From: Aurantiochytrium sp. KH105
Lineage: Eukaryota; Sar; Bigyra; Thraustochytrida; Thraustochytriidae
Assembly: GCA_003116975.1 (NCBI GenBank)
Contig: BGKB01000275.1
Coordinates: 1 to 54,023, forward strand
DNA length: 54,023 bases
Direction of reading: 5' to 3'
Shown here: positions 47,401 through 54,023 of the stretch, one piece after another
Layout: each line of letters begins with the position of its first letter
Position numbering within the stretch: the stretch's first letter is position 1
Notes under the pieces: model-generated
The model's input: the letters and a program-made list of their open reading frames with translations, nothing else
What the model was told of the DNA's origin: nothing
The model's database searches: none
Program-made: the position numbers and the translations under genes

Positions 47401-47711
47401 TCATCATCGTCTTCGACGTCGTCGTCGCCAAAGTCGAGACCAAGACTCATTGCGGTTCGCGCAGCGGTATGTTCGACGAGGGAGGCATCGAGACTGCGAT
47501 TCTCGAGAAAGTCGTCGAGCCCATGGGAACTTCGCCGACTGCGACGCGAGTGCGGCGAGCCGCCCTCACGTACGTTGATATCGATGCTGCCGGCGCTATT
47601 AATCTGCAGCGTCGCTTCGCCCAGATCGACTTCAAGGCCTCCGTCAACGATGGAGAGCGACGCCAGCGACCTCGCCGTGCCCCGCGAAACGTTGAGGTCG
47701 TCCTCAGCCAT
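44481..47711 (-). CDS. CEP70-like centrosomal coiled-coil protein
   Basis: I use the ATG at 47711 (1076 residues), just after a GT dinucleotide run; the longer frame to 47972 adds only basic sequence. The first 340 residues are acidic and include a His/Asp-rich stretch (about 243-275) and two similar leucine-rich units, SLEARLKRLEALLE and SLEARMQRLDKLLQ (about 184-240). From about 349, DIWERMNRALQQAGFGAI, SQLRSILAQYHRRGEMIEEL, long coiled coils and SQTDQKLLDIVEAFETERR follow the order found in CEP70. A C-terminal helical domain (LPKTAAHEILQEICRILEL and VDLIVPALQKM, then MPRLERFAKDI) also matches CEP70. CEP70 organises microtubules at centrosomes and basal bodies. I assign it from remembered motif order, so verification is worthwhile. 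Confidence 0.75.
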   Translation of the reverse strand: MAEDDLNVSRGTARSLASLSIVDGGLEVDLGEATLQINSAGSIDINVREGGSPHSRRSRRSSHGLDDFLENRSLDASLVEHTAARTAMSLGLDFGDDDVEDDDDNEDDKQQIDQDEGEAGIDFAHLLREDDDSAADDLVADHDHDAIDDENGDEIIDDDVDDNDEFSGHTHATSDLEPPSLNTSLEARLKRLEALLEDEANASRDMDTSQTQQNPGVDLSETKASLEARMQRLDKLLQTSSSHDDMDDDDVHDDHHHHEDDHHVGIDNSHDHIDNDARFNARGPPRSDNGSESQAEMDTLLGGGRQSPSKTIASRSPPGGRRSPLGRDDAMPGEQGLGLSALDERMAEDDIWERMNRALQQAGFGAINMRDVGGPEPGAMLSQLRSILAQYHRRGEMIEELTMEESSSKRTDEELYSKLEQSRREVARLQERLKGAQAEVREAQDKQSATHRGDAEQVRALQRENAALQQKLSLSEHRVRAKEGEMERMHKKLATEARHTATQRERTRAVFRDVAKRDPRAASQTDQKLLDIVEAFETERRELHEERDLLNAEVRRLNHALEDRENELNGSRASSLDEIERSLLRKARDVEADQRVSREAMDRRERAIIAKLSKLEGQLAEARRAEQRAADHVENLKLELASRPTMRDWKAAQRRITKLEAQVQSAVEALEESEIDEARRNNIFVARPSRGGAGNGDTRRSQADGDHLSPRDRVELMAKRALAEASDNRRRTSTAELIRRDKLNHRLGLSRLTALPKTAAHEILQEICRILELADVDLIVPALQKMCWVVRAMPRLERFAKDISGFVLLHGDDLLRETAQDPSVANPTSASLQAILPQLKRWVNDVRTVTVWREFREDLLHELSRAPSMALPSGNPHRTRQSCDLNNAQIVQAVRDLVSLERGMMDHQTAFRAADDFLANNPDALVSRCVAHFQQLFELRSVEGVIPKMNELYVYTNEMRNFMQVLRPTVGLGSNASVHACLAKLQDLSMGPVARSSSGDQDDPEPKAVDDKSDGAASASKVDFAVDLRLPRWEDGDDDDDRDDDATHQASATNNALAVVRDDDASPQEEHHHFLD

Positions 47712-48077
47712 CTTGTGTGTGTGTGTGTGCGAAGTATATCTTGCTTGTCGTCTGCGAGCACGTTGACCAAGTACGGGCCCAACGCGTGAGGCTCTCTTGC
47801 TGTCGTCGCAAGCGGCACGACGCAGCGCCTGCCCCCTTTCTTTTCTTTGCCTTTGTCCCCGTCGCACACGCGCGCGTGCGCGCCGTCGCTTAGGCGGTTT
47901 GTTGTGCTGCTCGTATTTTTGCACGACTGGCGCTACGGTTAGGCGCTGCCATTCCCCGGAAATACGGGTCATCTCTCCCGGAATTTCGAGGTCAAAAGGA
48001 ATCTACTCCCACGGTGATGAGGGAGCGAGCATGGGACATGCTAATCCTATTCTTACCCACGCTCGACTCGAAGCGCC
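47712..48077. promoter_or_regulatory. Bidirectional promoter between CEP70-like and PhyH-like genes
   Basis: Starts of the two genes are 366 bp apart. A GT dinucleotide run (47714-47729) lies immediately before the CEP70-like ATG and an alternating GC tract at 47868-47883 in the middle. The CEP70-like frame is open through most of it but is Arg-rich and not family-like. Confidence 0.5.
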
Positions 48078-49481
48078 ATGGCGAAGGCGAAGGCGGCGGC
48101 GGCGGTGGCGCCCCGCGGTCCAGAGGCCACGGTTCAGCGGCAAGATCTCTTTGGCCCGCAGTGGCTACGCGTACTGCTTGCTGTCTCCATTCTCGCAAAC
48201 GCGGTTCTGTGGCGCCAGGTGCAGGAAGCAGGCAAGCATTTCCACGATGCGGAGCTGCGCGCCGCGACCGAGGACACGACGCGGCAGGAAGCCGACGCGA
48301 TGGAGCATAAAGGACAAGTCTTTATGGCAGCCAAGCTGGGTGAACTTGTCGCAAAAGGGCTTTTGGACATCACGCCACAAGCCTTAAAAGACGTCAGGAA
48401 AATCCCCGACGAAGCGCTTGCCGTGCCTGGGGCCGACATCCTCAGTGTCCACATTACTGCTGCGGAGCTCGAGCAGAGGTCGATTAGCTCGGAAACTGCA
48501 CGTCGTATCTCGCAGCGTCTCGATGAGCACGGTCTCGTGATTTTGCCTCGCGTCATCGACGATGCAAGCGCCAAAAGGCTCTTGGAGCACACGAACAACC
48601 GCATCATGAACCCAATATACGACATGAACCCCGTTCGCGAGTTCATGTATCGCAAAGACGTTCCACTGGAAATTAAAGGTCCTGTACGGGATGCCATGGA
48701 GCGAGTCTTTCCCCTCATCAAGCCCGCAATCGACGAGTTCCTCGGCAAAGGCGCCCCCCTACGCGAGGTCGGGGCCATGAACTCGTATCCAGGGACCAAG
48801 GCGCAAATCTTCCACGAAGACTCGAACCTCAGTCAGGGCAAAGCCACCTTTATCACCGGATTTCTCTACTTGGACAGTATTCGCGACGACCAGGCGCCCT
48901 TGGACGCGTACCCGGGAACACATCGGCCAGTCTACAATCGCCTCTCTGATGCAGTCAAGGAGACAATTGAGCAGTGGTCCCCTTTTGTACGCGCCTCTGT
49001 GCCGCGGGGGTCGCTCGTGCTGTACAATTCGCTCCTGAGACACCGCGGGTCCGCAAATACATCGCCGTTGCTTCGTCCAACAATGTACTTTTCCTTTTAC
49101 CAAGCAGATGAGAAGGAACCGGACGGTGCCTTTACCTTTCTCGATGCCTACACGGGTCTCGACATTGCAAAGGTGCTGGCAGGCAAGATCCCCATGGTGC
49201 CCGTTACAATCGCGCAAAAACATCACAAGGACCAAGCTTGTTTGGACAATATGCGCGCCAAATGCCCTGGTCTTGCCGGTCTCGAGCTTTACAAATGCGC
49301 CATTAACCGTGCAGGCGCCACGTTTCGCTCGGACGATGAGGACGATTGGTGGCCCGATGATCCTCGAGACTTTCATGTTCCTCCAAACTGCGCTCTCATT
49401 AATCGGATGGAAAAGCTCGCTCAAGTCGGCATTTACAGCCCGAATTACACTGTCCTGACAAGTGATGGGCCTCTTGCGTAA
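48078..49481 (+). CDS. PhyH-like Fe(II)/2-oxoglutarate dioxygenase with N-terminal membrane anchor
   Basis: The 467-residue protein has a hydrophobic helix at about 29-45 (WLRVLLAVSILANAVLW) after a short basic N-terminus, so it is probably a type II membrane protein. The catalytic domain is of the phytanoyl-CoA dioxygenase (PhyH) type: metal ligands His246 and Asp248 in FHEDSNL and distal His322 in LLRHRGSANTS, with Arg333 eleven residues on as the likely 2-oxoglutarate-binding residue. The C-terminal part (about 370-467) has several cysteines and is acidic. Members hydroxylate varied substrates (phytanoyl-CoA, ectoine, secondary metabolites), so the substrate is unknown. The start ATG at 48078 is the first Met before the anchor. 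Confidence 0.85.
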   Translation: MAKAKAAAAVAPRGPEATVQRQDLFGPQWLRVLLAVSILANAVLWRQVQEAGKHFHDAELRAATEDTTRQEADAMEHKGQVFMAAKLGELVAKGLLDITPQALKDVRKIPDEALAVPGADILSVHITAAELEQRSISSETARRISQRLDEHGLVILPRVIDDASAKRLLEHTNNRIMNPIYDMNPVREFMYRKDVPLEIKGPVRDAMERVFPLIKPAIDEFLGKGAPLREVGAMNSYPGTKAQIFHEDSNLSQGKATFITGFLYLDSIRDDQAPLDAYPGTHRPVYNRLSDAVKETIEQWSPFVRASVPRGSLVLYNSLLRHRGSANTSPLLRPTMYFSFYQADEKEPDGAFTFLDAYTGLDIAKVLAGKIPMVPVTIAQKHHKDQACLDNMRAKCPGLAGLELYKCAINRAGATFRSDDEDDWWPDDPRDFHVPPNCALINRMEKLAQVGIYSPNYTVLTSDGPLA

Positions 49482-49870
49482 TTTCTCGTCACCACGTGCG
49501 AAGGAGCGCTGTAGGAGGAACCATAGAGAGTCCACACGCGCTGGGAAAGGCGATGGCTTTGAGCTGCTCTCTGCCGCGATGGCTTCGTGAATCCTTTTCT
49601 GAAAGGGAAAGAAAAGTAAATCTTTTAATCAATGATCTCTGGCGTTGCAGATGAAGCTCGTCTTTTATGCTTTAAGCGCTTTGATGCCGTTCTGGTTACA
49701 ATATTGAGATCGGCAAATCGTAGTCAAAATTCTACCACAAATTATGCAAACCAGAACATCCTTGGGTGTGTCTGAAAAACGACAATGCCGATAATTTTGG
49801 CTCTCCATGGCTTTGGACTATATTACCAAGCAAGAGCAAATGATTGGTGGGCTCTGCGGGCTTGTCGTAA
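49482..49870. other. Convergent intergenic region
   Basis: This short A/T-richer stretch between the PhyH-like gene and the glycosyltransferase gene, which end toward each other, should contain both 3' UTRs. No repeat or gene is visible. Confidence 0.5.
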
Positions 49871-52084
49871 TCAGACATCAAGCCATGGCTCAACTGGTTT
49901 GAGGACTTCATCCTCCTTGATCGCATGCCATATCATATTGCGTGCCCGGGCGCCTTTTTTGGAATCCATCAAACTCGAGGCGAAATCTGTTTGGGGCGCC
50001 GTCTGGTAGGTTCTTACCCCACGAGGATTCACAACGTCGAAAAGATTAAAGGGCGTAAACTTGCACGCGGGTTTGAAAGTATCGCACACATCGTAAAAGA
50101 AGACTTCATCCACGGACCAATTGAGCGGCTGGAAAGCCACCTCGAGGGCCCAGTGCAGCATCCGACGCGAGAGGCGCAGCAGACCTGTGCAAACGTGGTG
50201 ACTCGTCTTGTTGGGACGCCAGAAATGGGCAACCTTGCTCCACCGGCTCAGTCCCTGTTTCTTTTTCTCTGCGGAAAGGACATCTTCTGGGTTGCTCGCA
50301 CTATGATGGAAAGAAACTGCCAGCATGTCAGCGTCATCATGCTGAACGGCGTCGAAAAGAACACTCAGATCTCCGGTAAAGGTGACGTCATAGTCGACAA
50401 GCCAGAGATACTCGAGGTCAGGACGAGACTCGAGCATCTCCTTGAAGATGGACATGGAACTGGCATAGGTGAAGAGCCACATGAGCCTATTGGTATTTCC
50501 TGTTTCTTCGTGATTGAAGCCCCCTGTATCTCGATCACAGAGCACTTCTTTGCCCTTGGTCGAGCAGGTTTGGTCGTAAGCATCCACAGCTTCGTAGGGA
50601 ATGACATGCCGAGATACGCCGACATTGTCCACATGCATGAGGCTGTAGGAAATGGCGTCTTCTCGTGTATGCTCTGCCTTGAATTGATCGAAGAGGCGGC
50701 CTTGACGCCCATTTCCGAGAACTGCGGCGATGACCTCTCCGCCTTCTTTGTTTAGGCTTCTTGCCCAGCTATGAAGCGTTTTGTTCACGCGATCTGTAAA
50801 AAGGTGGGTCTTCATCACGAGAGCCTGGTTGGAGTAACGGCCTGAGCGATGCGCTGGTCTGTTTTTGGTTTCTGAAACCTGGTTCCGCGCGACCTCGGAC
50901 ATTTGGCTGACTTGGAGATCCTTGGCACAGGCTTTGGCATCGAGAACCTCGAGCTGGCCATAGAGCCACCTTGCAAGTCGACCTGCATCCGTCAGCATGG
51001 CGTCCTTGGTCCAGGCCACCTCGACGGGGAGTGTGTAATAGCCATCGTCCTGGGAGCCTGCAAGGAGGACAGCGTCTGGGGTTTTCTCGAGAGCATCCTG
51101 CAAGAAGCACGCGCCTGAGGTCGTCGACACGGCATCAGCGTATCCGCTAATAATGCGCGTCGTGCATGCGTCGAGCGAGTCTGGTGCGAAGCGCAGATAC
51201 TTGTCTCCCGCGAGACCTTTGGAAGCTTGGTCGGCAAAGAAACGAGCGCCGTCAGGGGCAGTCCAAAGTGCTAAAATCGGGCGCATACGCTGGTCGTTTG
51301 TCCAATCGATGGGGTCACTTTTCAGCTTGGTGAGCTCTTTGACGTCGATTTGAGGATTTTGATCCGAAAGATCAACGGGCGGAGCGACAAGATTTCTTCG
51401 TCCGTGCAAACGAGTTCGTTGCGCCTTTTGTTTTCTTGGTCTCTTGGAAGATGCAGAAGAATGATTCGGCCGCGCGCGCATGGCACAGTCGCCAGCAGAG
51501 CGTCCTTTCCAGGCAGAGAGTAGACTGTGACCCTTTTTAAAGCTCACGCCGGGTCGAATATAAAGTACGTGCTCGTATTGATCGAGCGACCAAAGCGCTC
51601 GCATGTCGTGGCCTCCGTCGACAATCTCGATGCGCGCGCCTTTGTGCAATACGAATCGTGTTTCCTTGCGCAGCAAACCGCCCCCTGAGATGACGACAAG
51701 GTCGGCAGCATGGTGGCCAAGATTTTCATTGAGATTGGCGACCTCTCGCGCGAGCGCAGAGATGTGGAGCATCTGCATACGTATGAGCTCGGTACGATTA
51801 TTGGAATAGGCGTCGAACAAGTCTTGCGAGGCGCTTGTCAACTCGTCGCCAAAGTCACGCAAGACTGTGACGACGGCAAGGTTTCGCGCACGTTCGCTGG
51901 GCTGCTGCGCGCCTTCGCTTGTGCCGATGGTTTCAAAGCTCCCGCTCACATAGACTTGGAGCAGCGGGTTATCCATGAAGAATGCAATGTGGAGTCCGAT
52001 GAGGCCAAGCATCAAGGCGCAGATGGACATGACCATGGCCGGCTTGCGAGCTTGCACCTCGCGCCACGACGCCGCGTTCGCCAT
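49871..52084 (-). CDS. Type II membrane glycosyltransferase-like protein with two modules
   Basis: The ATG at 52084 gives 737 residues; upstream frame codons are Arg/Ser-rich and unlike a protein start. One transmembrane anchor (about 16-37) follows a short cytosolic tail, the usual Golgi topology. The C-terminal module (about 460-737) contains LEYLWLVDYDVTFTGDL with an Asp564-x-Asp566 motif, the metal/nucleotide-sugar site of GT-A enzymes, followed by a conserved-looking acceptor-side region (HHVCTGLLRLSRRM and DEVFFYDVC). The N-terminal luminal module (about 65-200) looks like a shorter, degenerate relative: YEHVLYIRPGVSFKKG sits where the DxD segment would be but lacks the aspartates. The family cannot be assigned to a CAZy group by eye and the sugar is unknown. 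Confidence 0.7.
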   Translation of the reverse strand: MANAASWREVQARKPAMVMSICALMLGLIGLHIAFFMDNPLLQVYVSGSFETIGTSEGAQQPSERARNLAVVTVLRDFGDELTSASQDLFDAYSNNRTELIRMQMLHISALAREVANLNENLGHHAADLVVISGGGLLRKETRFVLHKGARIEIVDGGHDMRALWSLDQYEHVLYIRPGVSFKKGHSLLSAWKGRSAGDCAMRARPNHSSASSKRPRKQKAQRTRLHGRRNLVAPPVDLSDQNPQIDVKELTKLKSDPIDWTNDQRMRPILALWTAPDGARFFADQASKGLAGDKYLRFAPDSLDACTTRIISGYADAVSTTSGACFLQDALEKTPDAVLLAGSQDDGYYTLPVEVAWTKDAMLTDAGRLARWLYGQLEVLDAKACAKDLQVSQMSEVARNQVSETKNRPAHRSGRYSNQALVMKTHLFTDRVNKTLHSWARSLNKEGGEVIAAVLGNGRQGRLFDQFKAEHTREDAISYSLMHVDNVGVSRHVIPYEAVDAYDQTCSTKGKEVLCDRDTGGFNHEETGNTNRLMWLFTYASSMSIFKEMLESRPDLEYLWLVDYDVTFTGDLSVLFDAVQHDDADMLAVSFHHSASNPEDVLSAEKKKQGLSRWSKVAHFWRPNKTSHHVCTGLLRLSRRMLHWALEVAFQPLNWSVDEVFFYDVCDTFKPACKFTPFNLFDVVNPRGVRTYQTAPQTDFASSLMDSKKGARARNMIWHAIKEDEVLKPVEPWLDV

Positions 52085-54023
52085 CGTGCGAGGCTTTGGC
52101 TTTGTTGCCTCGACAGGGGTGCGTGTCCTCTGCCGACGCGCCTTAGAGAGAGAGCTGGCCAGAGTCGATGGCTGAGTGAGCGGCCGAGCGAGCGAGCGCG
52201 CGCACAAGCGTCCAAACGTGCCTGGCGCGACGCGTGTTGCAGTTTTGCGGCACGCAAGAAAGAGAGGAGCCTCGGCCAACGCACGCAAGAGCAGCGCCTT
52301 CTACTAGAGCCTGGTATAGCCGGGCAGAGCAGCTGATGAGTGATGTGAGAGAGGCTTGCGATGGAGGACCCGTGCGGGTCACGAACGCGCTCGAGCCTGC
52401 GCGTCGCCCCGCCTCCGGTCTGCCGCTGCTGCTGCTGCGCGCGCGGCCGCCCCCCGCCTGCCTCCCGTGCTCGCTCAGCGGGCAGCTCGCTCCCTTCGAC
52501 TTGGATTCGGCGCGAAGGTAGGCCACGCGAGAGAGGGAAGGGAGCTAGCTAGCCCTGCAGCGTTGACGACCGACATTGGCCAGGCTGACGACAAAGGCTG
52601 AACGCCTCTTCGTCCTCTCCTCGCTCCCCCTTCTCGCGCGCGCCGCTGCCGCCCACTCCCCCGCCGGATCCTGCCACAGGCCCTCCCTCCGTGTGTGTCT
52701 CGCGCACCGCGCGCCGCCCCGCCCGCCTCGAGGCCGGCCAGCTTCGGGCAGTCGCCGCAGTCGCGCAGCGTCCACGTCTTCGTCTCCGTCTCTCTGGAGG
52801 TGAAGGACGAGGAAGAGGAAGACAGGGAAGGAAGACAGCGAGTGGTCAGCCGTGCCGAGGAGGCGTTGGCGCGCACGGACGGATGAAAGGGCGGCGCTCT
52901 CTTCCTCGGCAACGCGGCAGAGCGACAGTTGCGGCCAGGGCGGGGAAAGTCGGCCGGCTCCGGCCGGTGGGGGCTGCCAGCGGCTGTGGCGCGGAGGCGG
53001 TTGGTGGACACGGCCCGTCAAGCAACCGTTTGGGCGGGCAGATAGTCCCGGAGCTCCCGCTGGGAGGCCCGCGCGGGCCGTGCGTCACTTGCCGTCCGGA
53101 CAGCGCCTACGGGGAGGGAAAAGAGTGGTGTAGGTGGCAGTGCGCGGGAGCAGCATCGCGAATTGGGGCGAGGCGAGGTGGGCTTGCAAAGCCTTCACGA
53201 AGCCTCGTTGCTCTCCATGTGCCTCGCTCGACAAAAAGAGGGGAGGCTGGAGTGGAGGCTGGAGTGGTCACGACTGACGAAGAGGCGCCGCAAAGGGAGG
53301 TCAATCAAACATTGGGGCAGAGGCACAAACATGTTCGCGGCAGTGATGCTGAAACGAAGCGAGAGAGCAGCACCTCATTGCTGCCGCCTGGCCGAACGCA
53401 CTCTGCGCGAGACCACTACAGAGGAGTTGCCTCATCCGTCTGCGTTCCTTCAAATCACACGAATAGAAGCTTCGATACCTTCTCGAACTTATTGGCGTGG
53501 TCATCGGGTACTGCCACGGGGTCGCCGCGCAATTCGCGGCTCTCTTATCTAGCATCACAATTCCCGCAATCTCCCCGAGCTGCCTGTGCCTGTTGTCGAT
53601 GTTGCGCACGTAGCATCCACGACGAATGACCATGCGTTGCAGCGCCCAAAGTATGGCCGAAATTGAGGCTACAAGTGGCCATGGCGAGATTGAGTCTTCG
53701 CATTTTTTGGCGTTCTTCTTGGTCTTCGATACTTATTGCCCCCAACAACTCCTCCCTCGATGAAAACGTTGCAGATTCAGCGACCATATAACCGCAAAGT
53801 CAGCGACCACGCGCGGTCTCAGACAGCACCAGCACCAGCCTCAGCTCCAGCAACAGTAACACTAGCAACCGCCCGAAACGCAAAAGTCGTCGAAGCCGTC
53901 GGTTTCGTGACGTTTTGGTGTCTTCATCGTTTTCCTCCTGTTGGAAAATGGAAATGACGTGAGCAGACAGCAGCGCCACAGAAGTAGTGAAGTCAACTTG
54001 GCACCCATGGAAAGTCTATTATT
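52085..54023. other. Right-end region without a supported gene
   Basis: The first 300 bp should hold the glycosyltransferase promoter and contain a short alternating GC stretch (52196-52203). The rest is GC-rich with short repeats (for example the doubled GGCTGGAGTGGA unit at about 53246-53269) and an ACCAGC/CAGC-rich stretch at 53820-53860. The frames at 53545-53787 and 53301-53633 on the minus strand look marginally more protein-like than the others but show no family motif or convincing splice signals. The window ends before any gene begins. Confidence 0.4.

Noticed and set aside
53301..53787. Minus-strand frames near the right edge as a gene
   Set aside because: Composition is slightly protein-like, but no motif, no convincing splice pair and no neighbouring exon could be found within the window.

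Overview
This window reads as nuclear DNA of a flagellate-stage eukaryotic protist with compact, mostly intron-free genes, GC-rich coding sequence and strongly G/C-biased third codon positions. A thraustochytrid (labyrinthulomycete stramenopile such as Aurantiochytrium or Hondaea) fits best. That placement is inference from gene style and content: ciliary proteins (CEP70-like, CFAP97-like), a 3-hydroxyacyl-CoA dehydratase fused to a second domain, and rare short introns. Nothing bacterial, organellar or viral is recognisable, and I found no rRNA or tRNA gene.

Layout from left to right: the 3' end of an acidic protein; an INTU/CCZ1/HPS4-like longin candidate (-) divergent from a canonical poly(A) polymerase (+); a CFAP97-domain protein (+); a gene-free stretch of about 6 kb built largely from tetranucleotide and pentanucleotide arrays; a five-finger C2H2 transcription factor (+); a candidate two-exon membrane protein (-); a BAHD-type acyltransferase (+); a degenerate Na+/Ca2+-K+ exchanger-like protein (-) divergent from an ankyrin-repeat protein (+); an MscS-type channel (-) whose 3' end is tandemly duplicated; a small membrane protein (-); a three-exon gene (-) divergent from the HACD fusion gene (+); a PWI-domain SRRM1-like splicing factor (+); a small membrane protein (+); POP7/Rpp20 (-) divergent from a small unknown gene (+); protein disulfide isomerase (-) divergent from NDOR1/Tah18 (+); a FAAH-type amidase (+) preceded by a strong upstream ORF; a CEP70-like protein (-) divergent from a PhyH-like dioxygenase (+); and a two-module Golgi-type glycosyltransferase (-). 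The last 1.9 kb holds no gene I can support.

Genes alternate in divergent and convergent pairs, so several short intergenic regions must serve as bidirectional promoters. Functional themes are RNA processing (poly(A) polymerase, POP7, SRRM1-like), cilium/centrosome (CEP70, CFAP97, possibly the INTU-like protein), and membrane or secretory functions (PDI, HACD, glycosyltransferase, exchanger, MscS). These look like ordinary genomic neighbours, not a dedicated gene cluster.

The most unusual structures are two non-autonomous DNA transposon-like elements with visible terminal inverted repeats and target duplications (31730-32556 and 36689-37091); repeated tandem duplication of gene 3' ends (MscS tail, four-copy HACD tail, and others); the HACD-Rossmann fusion; and an exchanger that has lost the two acidic residues normally needed for cation binding.
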